Assembly: GCA_029935325.1 (NCBI GenBank)
Contig: JAOZKO010000002.1
Span: 1-32,329, forward strand
DNA from: Bacteroidales bacterium
Lineage (GTDB): Bacteria > Bacteroidota > Bacteroidia > Bacteroidales > UBA1556
Direction: 5' to 3'
Length of the DNA stretch: 32,329 nucleotides
This document shows, one piece after another, positions 1-6,086 of this stretch. Numbering within the stretch: the stretch's first letter is position 1; each line of letters opens with the position of its first letter. The notes beneath the pieces are model-generated. The model made no database searches. It had not been told where the DNA came from and saw only the letters and a program-made list of their open reading frames with translations. The translations under genes and the position numbers were made by a program.

Positions 1-1142
1 TAATTCTGAATAATAAATTTCCCAACAGCAACAATATCTTGTTTTGTAGTAAGCTGATAAAAGTATAATCCTGCTGCGAGATTTCGCCTATCAATACTAA
101 CAATCCCTGAATTGATATTTTCAATTATACGAACCAACTGACCTATTGAGTTATAAAGGTTTAAACTATAATCGGTATTGCTATTTGGCTTAAAAGAAAA
201 AGTACATTGCTGATTAAATGGATTTGGGAATATTTGGATATTCAAATCACAATCACCACTTTGCTCAAATCCTTCTAAAGTTATTACTTCTTTTTTGATT
301 AAGATATCCTGAAATAATGTATCAGTACATCCATTTTGCCCCTCAATGTATAACCCTATTAGGAAGATATTATTCAAATAATAAGGGAAATACCAGCTTA
401 TGGTATCTGTATATTTATAAATGGGGTTGCCAAAGCCAGATAAATACCATTTATATGATATTGCATTGCTATTCATAGCTTTAAACATAATTCGTTGCCC
501 CAAAGAGTCTTGACTTTTAATTGTATATTCAAAATTAGCAGAGCAATTATGATAATTTACAGCGCTTGAATAATTATAAAGGATGCTTTTATAAGCCTCT
601 CTTTTTATATCAATTATATTGGTTGATGTATCATTAACGTAATGTTTAATTCGGGCTATAAATCTGAATGACTTCCAACCTTCAATAATATGACTAGCTC
701 CTATTGGCGAATTATAAGCTGCTCCTCCATCTATATTGGCAGAATACCCTAAACAATTACTAGAAAGGTCAATAATTTTAACATGGTCTTCGCCATTAAA
801 CACAAAAAAGGAATCCGTAATTGCAGGAGTGCAAGCCAGAGCTGATTCTTTCTCTATAATAATCCATAATTCGTAATAGTCGGAACAATTTGTAATGGTA
901 TCCTTTGCAAATAAAGTCACAAGATAATTCCCAGATTCAGGAAAAACATGTAGTGGGGTTTTAATATTAGAGCCAGTTCCATCTCCAAAATTCCACCAAT
1001 AATGTGCATTAGCCACAACCGATGTATTAGAGAAATTTACAATATTTGATGATTTGGTATAGGTAAAAGCACTCATACAAATCTGCCCAATTGATGAAAC
1101 AGAAATCAGGAGAACGGCTAATAGTAAGCTAAGTTTTCTCAT
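1..1142 (-). CDS. Secreted PKD-domain protein with T9SS type A sorting domain (3' end at window edge)
   Basis: The frame is open from an ATG at 1142 to the window edge: 380 codons, then TA at positions 2-1, which would be a stop (TAA or TAG) or Tyr. The N-terminus is a signal peptide (MRKLSLLLAVLLISVSSIGQ). Residues about 31-82 look like a PKD domain, with FGDG at 52-55 preceded by HYWW. Residues about 301-380 match the Por-secretion (type A) C-terminal sorting domain: IFPNPF near the start, then YNSIGQLV, LAAGLYFYQL and a final GKFIIQN. In this family the protein crosses the inner membrane by Sec and the outer membrane by T9SS, where the C-terminal domain is removed. The ending fits a complete sorting domain, so probably only the stop is missing. 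The role of the middle (about 90-300) is unknown; it may hold a second PKD-like fold. Confidence 0.85.
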   Translation of the reverse strand, partial: MRKLSLLLAVLLISVSSIGQICMSAFTYTKSSNIVNFSNTSVVANAHYWWNFGDGTGSNIKTPLHVFPESGNYLVTLFAKDTITNCSDYYELWIIIEKESALACTPAITDSFFVFNGEDHVKIIDLSSNCLGYSANIDGGAAYNSPIGASHIIEGWKSFRFIARIKHYVNDTSTNIIDIKREAYKSILYNYSSAVNYHNCSANFEYTIKSQDSLGQRIMFKAMNSNAISYKWYLSGFGNPIYKYTDTISWYFPYYLNNIFLIGLYIEGQNGCTDTLFQDILIKKEVITLEGFEQSGDCDLNIQIFPNPFNQQCTFSFKPNSNTDYSLNLYNSIGQLVRIIENINSGIVSIDRRNLAAGLYFYQLTTKQDIVAVGKFIIQN

Positions 1143-1453
1143 GTTATTGCTTTTATAATTATTTTAGGTGCTGCAAATATACAAATGTATTTTGGTTTAA
1201 TAATGTCGTATAATAAATTAGCTATTAACAATTAGAACGCAGATGACACAGATAAAACAGATTAAAAAACGGTTTTGTATTAATAGGCCTAAGGCGTTTT
1301 AGATGTTTCTGCTATCCTTTATCTGCCAAAGGCTGATAAATAATATCCGTTTATAAAATCCTTTTTTATTATCTGTGTAAACCAGCTTAATCCGTGTCAT
1401 CTGTGTCCTACTCTTTCTGAAGTATGACAATATATTACTCTAACTACTTAATA
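1143..1453. other. Intergenic region between two minus-strand genes
   Basis: There is no credible gene here. The stretch is dominated by the imperfect inverted repeat at 1236-1407. The remainder is AT-rich, and I saw no exact TAnnTTTG box for the gene ending at 1142. Confidence 0.6.
1236..1407. repeat. MITE-like element with imperfect terminal inverted repeats
   Basis: The left arm (1236-1256) begins AACGCAGATGACACAGAT. The reverse complement of the right arm (1387-1407) begins GACACAGATGACACGGAT. They match at about 17 of 21 positions around a 172-bp unit. The inner edges also resemble each other (an ACAGAT motif followed by A-runs and GGTTTT or GGATTTT). There is no coding capacity. Sequences of this style (atctgtgtcatctgtgt) are, from memory, common between genes in Bacteroidota. 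It is probably a non-autonomous, now degenerate, dispersed repeat. Confidence 0.55.
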
Positions 1454-3295
1454 TCAATTGGGGTAATCAAAATCAATAGCTGGATGATAGGAATCCTCAA
1501 ATAATATCTTTTTTGAATTATAATTATATTCTTTCTTAGTCCAATCTCCATCACCTTTTTCAGATGGTGAATACACTATTATTTTTTTCATAAAAAAATC
1601 ATTTTCTTCAGTATCAAATATATAATATATTTCACACTGCATGCTTATACCTTTATTACCATAATCGCTAGAATAATTGATATAAATTTTAAAACCAATT
1701 TCCGTAATAGTAAATTTAGATAATGGATAATTGTCTTTATGATAAATAAGTTTTTTAGAATAGGTTTTTATAATATAGCCACCTTTTTTATCATTTAGCA
1801 GAATCAACAATAATGTTTTATTGGGCTTTTTTTCATAAATATTATAATTGTTATACCTACCTAAAGTATCTAACGCATTTATAATTATATCAGGAAAACC
1901 ATCATTATTTAAGTCGCCTTCACTAAAATGCTCTAGTTTAAAATCAGGAAAATATTGCTTTAGTAATTTCTCTAATATTTTGGTTTGGGAATTAATCTCA
2001 ACTAAACTATCATTATTGTAGGAATAGTTTCTGCTTAAAAACTGTCTGTTTATACTCTCAAAATTAATTTCCCCTTTTTCTGTATATGTGTAAATATGAT
2101 CACCTACTGTATATTCAATTTTTATAATCTCACTTTCTCCCTTAATTGATGAAGGAAAAATCAAATCATATTGTTCAAAACCCACAACATCACCAGAACC
2201 ATATTCATCAGTAAATTTATGAAACTTTTTTCCATCCCAAGCAATAATAACATCTCCATCTGCCTGTCCACCACAATTTGCATTATAAGATACTCCTATA
2301 AATTCAGCAACATTATCCAAGCCCATATTCCCCATAGAATGAGCGCCTTTAAAATTAGATAAGCCAATGAAATAGTAAGCATCAATTATTTTATTATCCT
2401 TAATCGCTAATATTTCATTTTCGTGCCAGAGGTTTCCGTATTTAATAATAAAATGAAGCGATTTGTCCTTATAGCTTTCAAAGGAATATCGAGAAACATA
2501 AGTATGCCATACATAGCCCGTTTTTTTATTATAAATTACTTTTGCCCAATAACCATGCACATTATTCACGGTATCCCTTATAAAATAATCTTTTACTAAA
2601 GCCAATTTGCTTCCAAATTCCAATACTTTTATAACATCAGCATGGATTGAAGGCGCACTTCTGAAATTTACAGAATTACCAACTATTTGCCGTATTGATG
2701 ATTGGTTATAATGCAGAAAAGAGCTGTCTTTCAGTTCTTTATTAAATCTTGTCAAATCCTGTCCATCCCACTGATAAAATTGACTTCCTATATCAAAACA
2801 AAAAACAAAAATATCCTTGCCATCACTATTATAGGTTTCGCCTAAGGAAAATCCACAATTGTATTTCTGCTTATTCAAATTGGGTAATAGTAAAGACTTA
2901 ATAAAAACATCTTCTTTAAATATTTTAACTTCGAAGCTATTGTTTTTTGCGTGTTTTATCAGAAATCTATCTTTTGGGTTAAGCTGACTTCTGAAATACG
3001 ATTGAGTAACTAATTTATTCCAAACAAAGCATGTTTTATAATTGTAAACTACAGCAAGCCATCTACCTGCAACCCCATTTATTGTATCATTTTGCCAATC
3101 ATAATTACTTGGGTTAAGAATAGTTCTTGAGGGTACAGTGGCAATAATTTTAGATTTTAAGGATGGCCCTTCTCTAAGGTTAACATTATCAGAAAACACA
3201 ATGAATGGGCTAGAGTAGTTATGATCATAATATACATTTTGGGTAAAACCCGAAGAAGTGAGGATTAATAATAGGATTAAATGGCTAATTTTCAT
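1454..3295 (-). CDS. Secreted protein with two SH3-like (SH3b) domains and an FG-GAP/Ca-loop-like motif
   Basis: 613 aa from an ATG at 3295, with a signal peptide (MKISHLILLLILTSSGFTQ). Two copies of a bacterial SH3-like domain are visible. One spans about 33-98 (VNLREGPSLKSKII, then GRWLAVVYNYKTCFVW). The other spans about 205-270 (VNFRSAPSIHADVIKVL, then GYWAKVIYNKKTGYVW). Each has the family's N-R-x-x-P-S core and a closing V-W. At 460-472 there is an acidic loop, GDLNNDGFPDIII, like the Ca-binding loop of FG-GAP/VCBS repeats, but only one copy. SH3b domains often bind peptidoglycan or peptides. No enzymatic domain is recognised, so the protein is probably periplasmic or secreted, of unknown function. 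It stands alone between gene-free regions. Confidence 0.75.
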   Translation of the reverse strand: MKISHLILLLILTSSGFTQNVYYDHNYSSPFIVFSDNVNLREGPSLKSKIIATVPSRTILNPSNYDWQNDTINGVAGRWLAVVYNYKTCFVWNKLVTQSYFRSQLNPKDRFLIKHAKNNSFEVKIFKEDVFIKSLLLPNLNKQKYNCGFSLGETYNSDGKDIFVFCFDIGSQFYQWDGQDLTRFNKELKDSSFLHYNQSSIRQIVGNSVNFRSAPSIHADVIKVLEFGSKLALVKDYFIRDTVNNVHGYWAKVIYNKKTGYVWHTYVSRYSFESYKDKSLHFIIKYGNLWHENEILAIKDNKIIDAYYFIGLSNFKGAHSMGNMGLDNVAEFIGVSYNANCGGQADGDVIIAWDGKKFHKFTDEYGSGDVVGFEQYDLIFPSSIKGESEIIKIEYTVGDHIYTYTEKGEINFESINRQFLSRNYSYNNDSLVEINSQTKILEKLLKQYFPDFKLEHFSEGDLNNDGFPDIIINALDTLGRYNNYNIYEKKPNKTLLLILLNDKKGGYIIKTYSKKLIYHKDNYPLSKFTITEIGFKIYINYSSDYGNKGISMQCEIYYIFDTEENDFFMKKIIVYSPSEKGDGDWTKKEYNYNSKKILFEDSYHPAIDFDYPN

Positions 3296-3412
3296 GAGGC
3301 TTTGTTAACAAGAATTGTACCGAAAACAAACGGTGAAATATTATAAATGAATCCAGTCTAAAACAAACAAAACCAAAAAAGTTTCTTTTGGACATATTTT
3401 CATTTTTTTCTC

Positions 3413-3444
3413 CCGTACAGTTGTCGGGACAACTGATACTACGG
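3413..3444. repeat. Hairpin with an 18-nt near-palindromic core
   Basis: The core CAGTTGTCGGGACAACTG (3418-3435) has 8-bp perfect arms around GG. It is flanked by CCGTA (3413-3417) and TACGG (3440-3444), which pair across a 4-nt bulge. There is no T-run beside it, so it is not a standard terminator. It could be a REP-like unit. Confidence 0.55.
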
Positions 3445-3481
3445 CATCACTGGATTTCAAAAAATAAAAATCTCCCTCAAA

Positions 3482-3535
3482 ACAACTCTTTTTATGCAAA
3501 TTGCCTGTTCTTAGACAGGACTCATAAATAGTTGT
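3482..3535. repeat. Imperfect three-segment hairpin
   Basis: The paired segments are nested: ACAACT (3482-3487) with AGTTGT (3530-3535), TTATG (3492-3496) with CATAA (3523-3527), and CCTGT (3504-3508) with ACAGG (3515-3519). The loop is 6 nt. It lies 37 nt from the preceding hairpin. It may be an RNA structure or a remnant of a palindromic repeat. Confidence 0.45.
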
Positions 3536-3746
3536 GTAATTTGAATATTGTACTTTCATATTACCTTATATCTGCAAGGGTTTTCGTTACGAAAATTCTA
3601 AATGCCTGTTAGGGTCGATGTAGCGTATCAAAAAGCAACGCAAACATAGCATTAGTTATGGTGAAATCCTTTAGAATTCGACATCCCCAAATAAGATTAA
3701 CTTTATGTCAATAGGTTTTTGATAGCATTCTCAACAATGATAGGCT

Positions 3747-3773
3747 TTGGGGTTTGTAGTAGAAATACCTTTG
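3747..3773 (+). promoter_or_regulatory. Orphan promoter-like site in gene-free region
   Basis: TTG (3747-3749) and TACCTTTG (3766-3773) are separated by 16 nt, a match to the Bacteroidota sigma-ABfr consensus with slightly short spacing. No gene follows for about 520 nt, until efp. It would drive either a non-coding transcript or a long efp leader. Confidence 0.4.
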
Positions 3774-3911
3774 CGGTTTTAAGGTATAGTGATATAATGT
3801 TTTTAGGAAGCCAAATCCTTATTGGAAATAATACCAAATTAATACCAAAACACGCCATATAAATCGTTTACTCACCTCTTTTACATTTTAATAGGTGTTC
3901 GTGACGTGCTT

Positions 3912-3937
3912 CGCAGTACTATTTCCCTATTACTGCG
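3912..3937. other. 7-bp hairpin in gene-free region
   Basis: CGCAGTA (3912-3918) pairs perfectly with TACTGCG (3931-3937) around a 12-nt loop. It lies about 140 nt downstream of the orphan promoter-like site. No T-run follows. Confidence 0.4.
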
Positions 3938-4004
3938 TTAAAAATTATTTCCACACAGTCAGGCGATTACGGTTTTGTGCAATATAATAATTACAAAATC
4001 AACC

Positions 4005-4032
4005 CTTTACGTCTTGGCGTCTTTGCGAGAAA
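4005..4032 (+). repeat. Dispersed 28-nt repeat, copy A
   Basis: The unit contains GTCTTGGCGTCTTTGCGAGA. It aligns without gaps to the minus strand at 24320-24293, with 21 of 28 identities; all 7 differences are transitions. From memory, this cttggcgtctttgcgagaaa type of sequence recurs between genes in many Bacteroidota genomes. Confidence 0.6.
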
Positions 4033-4266
4033 CAAAAACTCAACGAACTATTGTTGATATCAAATTGGTATAATATGAATGTTCTACCAGAATTTATAGA
4101 TTTAAGTATTGATAATTTCAGACCTCTATCAACTAGCCAACAAAACCTAAAAGGCAACAAAGCCCTAAAGCTTAATATCAGCACACTTGCCACGGTTGTA
4201 TATTTATTGCAGATATTTACTGATTATGGTGTGGAATATCGTCGTTTAATAAAGGAGTAATTTATG

Positions 4267-4274
4267 TAGTTTTG
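4267..4274 (+). promoter_or_regulatory. Candidate efp promoter minus-7 box
   Basis: TAGTTTTG matches TAnnTTTG and ends 26 nt before the efp ATG. No clear TTG lies 19-21 nt upstream. Confidence 0.45.
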
Positions 4275-4300
4275 CAGAAATATCAATTATAGAAAATATT

Positions 4301-4867
4301 ATGGCTAATACTTCTGATTTTAAGAACGGACTCGTAATGAAATTTAATGGCGAGCTATATTCAATAGTAGAGTTTCAACATGTAAAACCTGGTAAAGGAC
4401 CTGCCTTTGTACGTACCAAACTTAAGAATGTAAAAACAGGGAAACAAATACCTAATACGTTTACTGCTGGTGTAAAGATTGATGTTCAGCGTGTTGAGCG
4501 CCGTCAATATCAATACTTATATAATGATGGCGATGATTATCATTTTATGAATAACGAAACTTATGAGCAAACATTCTTCGACGGTGGATTAATTAATGCC
4601 CCTGATTTAATGAAAGAAGGTCAGGTTGTAGAAGTGGTATTCCATGCCGAAACAGAGACTCCTTTGTATTGTGAGCTTCCTCCTTTTGTTATTTTGGAAA
4701 TTACTTATACTGAACCAGGCGAGAAAGGAAATACTGCTACCAATACCTTTAAGGATGCTACCGTAGAGACTGATGCTGTTGTAAAAGTTCCTCTTTTTAT
4801 TAATACAGGAGAAAAAATAAAGATTGACACTAGAACTCATTCCTATTCTGAAAGAGTAAAAGGATAG
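4301..4867 (+). CDS. efp: Translation elongation factor P
   Basis: 188 aa, the usual EF-P length. EF-P binds next to the ribosomal P site and relieves stalling at polyproline stretches. The N-terminal KOW-like domain carries the diagnostic loop KPGKGPAFVRTKLKN (29-43). Its tip lysine, K32, is the residue that is modified or exposed to the P-site tRNA in EF-P proteins. Two OB-type domains follow, ending with the conserved C-terminal signature (DTRTHSYSERVKG). The ATG at 4301 gives the expected MANTSDFKNG start. No modification enzyme (EpmA, EarP or YmfI type) is nearby. The FmdE-like gene follows 60 nt downstream on the same strand and may be co-transcribed. Confidence 0.97.
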   Translation: MANTSDFKNGLVMKFNGELYSIVEFQHVKPGKGPAFVRTKLKNVKTGKQIPNTFTAGVKIDVQRVERRQYQYLYNDGDDYHFMNNETYEQTFFDGGLINAPDLMKEGQVVEVVFHAETETPLYCELPPFVILEITYTEPGEKGNTATNTFKDATVETDAVVKVPLFINTGEKIKIDTRTHSYSERVKG

Positions 4868-4891
4868 TTGATTAAATTTGGAGCTAGTAGA

Positions 4892-4924
4892 ACAACACAT
4901 AACACAAAGCACACAACACATAAC
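4892..4924 (+). repeat. Two 12-nt direct repeats 21 nt apart
   Basis: ACAACACATAAC occurs at 4892-4903 and again at 4913-4924, in the short gap between efp and the next gene. The 21-nt period equals two helical turns. It could be a regulator site or simple-sequence drift. Confidence 0.5.
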
Positions 4925-4927
4925 CTT

Positions 4928-5518
4928 ATGAAATACCCAGAATTTTACGATCAAGTAGAACATATTATTCTAAAGGACGACTTAAGTGCGTTTTTAGGAT
5001 CTAGCGAAGAAGGAATTATTGATTTCTCATATCTCGATATGGTGAAAGTAGCTGGCCATAGCTGTGTGGTAATAAGCGGTGCTTTTTTGATGACATTAAA
5101 AGGACTTAAAGCACTATATGGAACAGAGCTTCCCAAAAGAGGAGAGATAAAAGTTGAAATAAAAGATAGACTTGGCGAAGGCAATATTGGTGTATTTGGG
5201 CAGGTTTATTCTAATATAACTGGTGCCACTGTGAATACTGGTTTTGGTGGAATTGGTCCAAATTTTAACCGACGTGGCTTGATGTTTTATGGTGCGAATA
5301 TAGAATCCAATGTACGATTTACAAGGCTTGATACTAACCAGAGTATTGATGTGTTTTATTATCCACAAAAGGTGGTGTCGCCAGGCGATATTATGCAAGC
5401 AGCAATTGGCCCAAATGCCACAGAGGAAGGCAGAGTAGCTTTTCCAAGACTTTGGCAAGAGATGGTTAAAACTATTTTTGATAATGCTGATTTGATTATT
5501 GAGTTGAGGAAGGTATAG
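4928..5518 (+). CDS. FmdE-like family protein
   Basis: 196 aa from an ATG at 4928. A TTG start at 4868 would add a low-complexity N-terminus encoded by the direct repeats, so I reject it. Residues 41-65 (VAGHSCVVISGAFLMTLKGL and onward) resemble the opening helix and GH-x-C metal-binding motif of FmdE-type domains. In the archaeal family this domain belongs to an accessory subunit of molybdenum formylmethanofuran dehydrogenase. The middle (ITGATVNTGFGGIGPNFNRR, 97-116) and the RFTRLDT segment (130-136) resemble uncharacterised bacterial FmdE-like proteins I remember. Neither methanofuran enzymes nor molybdenum genes are present here, so the archaeal role should not be transferred. It lies downstream of efp and ends before a hairpin. 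The family call is from memory. Confidence 0.5.
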   Translation: MKYPEFYDQVEHIILKDDLSAFLGSSEEGIIDFSYLDMVKVAGHSCVVISGAFLMTLKGLKALYGTELPKRGEIKVEIKDRLGEGNIGVFGQVYSNITGATVNTGFGGIGPNFNRRGLMFYGANIESNVRFTRLDTNQSIDVFYYPQKVVSPGDIMQAAIGPNATEEGRVAFPRLWQEMVKTIFDNADLIIELRKV

Positions 5519-5575
5519 AGGATTGGAGTTAGTTTTTTTTGTAGGAATTACGTTTTAAGGTATTCTTTTTAATCC

Positions 5576-5600
5576 TAGACTTCAATCGTTATAAAGTCTA
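5576..5600. terminator. Hairpin between convergent genes (short form of a dispersed repeat)
   Basis: TAGACTT (5576-5582) pairs perfectly with AAGTCTA (5594-5600) around an 11-nt loop, followed by TTTG. It sits between the FmdE-like gene (plus) and hpt (minus), so it may end both transcripts. Its second half, AATCGTTATAAAGTCTA, matches 16 of 17 positions of the hairpin at 25573-25615 read on the minus strand. Two copies of ATTATAGCATT (5642-5652, 5666-5676) follow. Confidence 0.45.
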
Positions 5601-5682
5601 TTTGATGAAATAGAATAAAAGCAGCCAAAGAAGCGTAAGCCATTATAGCATTTCAGCATTAAAATATTATAGCATTAATACA

Positions 5683-6033
5683 TTAATCACAATACTCCTC
5701 ACGCATAGCATCCAAAGCTTTTTGAAACCCATGCTTAAGCAATTCGAAATTTTGTTTAACAGCATCCAATTCCTGCATGCTTTCAGCTTTAGATTCGATA
5801 AAGAAAGCATAAGCTGCTAATTCATTCATTTGCCAGAGTTTTAAAGAGCTTTTAAGCTTATGAGCTTCCTTTGCTGCTTTATCCCAATTACCCTCATTTA
5901 TTGCTTCATCAATTGCAGTCATCATTTTTGGACCTAAATCAATAAGCATATGGGCTAATTCCTTAATCTCAGCTTCATTTCCATCCATCATTTCCAAAAG
6001 GAAACTTGCATCATAATATTTATTATTGCTCAT
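5683..6033 (-). CDS. Histidine phosphotransfer (Hpt) domain protein
   Basis: 116 aa from the ATG at 6033, which has an A-rich purine stretch upstream. An ATG at 6051 would add six residues and cannot be excluded. The whole protein is one helical Hpt domain. The phosphorylatable histidine lies in AAKEAHKLKSSLKLWQM (His 58 with this start). Hpt proteins relay phosphate between a receiver domain on a hybrid kinase and another receiver. No kinase or response regulator is encoded in the window, so its partners lie elsewhere. It lies 53 nt downstream of the PBP1A gene on the same strand and could be the last gene of the ricT-gldH-PBP1A transcript. That placement hints at a link between an envelope signal and this operon, but it is only context. 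Confidence 0.85.
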   Translation of the reverse strand: MSNNKYYDASFLLEMMDGNEAEIKELAHMLIDLGPKMMTAIDEAINEGNWDKAAKEAHKLKSSLKLWQMNELAAYAFFIESKAESMQELDAVKQNFELLKHGFQKALDAMREEYCD

Positions 6034-6086
6034 AATCTTTTTCTGTTCCAATCAAATATTATACAAAATACGAATCACAACTGGTA

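Larger units (their letters stand above)
3296..4300. other. Gene-free kilobase with hairpins, a promoter-like site and a dispersed repeat
   Basis: I find no recognisable gene. The stretch holds a near-perfect 18-nt palindrome inside a larger hairpin (3413-3444) and a three-part imperfect hairpin (3482-3535). It also holds a 15-nt palindrome TTTTCGTTACGAAAA (3581-3595), a minus-strand TATGTTTG box (3648-3641), a plus-strand promoter-like pair (3747-3773), a 7-bp hairpin (3912-3937) and a repeat (4005-4032). The short open frames at 3341-3559 (minus) and 4076-4260 (plus) match no family I know, and the first runs straight through the hairpins. Confidence 0.6.

Noticed and set aside
3341..3559. 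72-codon open frame on the minus strand with an AAGG-like site before its ATG and a TATGTTTG box about 80 nt upstream
   Set aside because: It reads straight through two hairpins, has no family resemblance and ends in a low-complexity segment. More likely repeat-derived non-coding DNA.
4076..4260. Short plus-strand open frame upstream of efp
   Set aside because: No recognisable family and no clear promoter directly upstream. It ends only 40 nt before efp and may be chance in AT-rich DNA.
4257..4269. Shine-Dalgarno-like AGGAG followed by ATG TAG just upstream of efp (a start-stop)
   Set aside because: It coincides with the efp promoter box, so it would be outside the main transcript.
4868..4927. 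TTG start extending the FmdE-like protein by 20 residues
   Set aside because: The extra sequence encodes a Thr/His/Asn low-complexity run from the direct repeats; the ATG at 4928 gives a family-like N-terminus.
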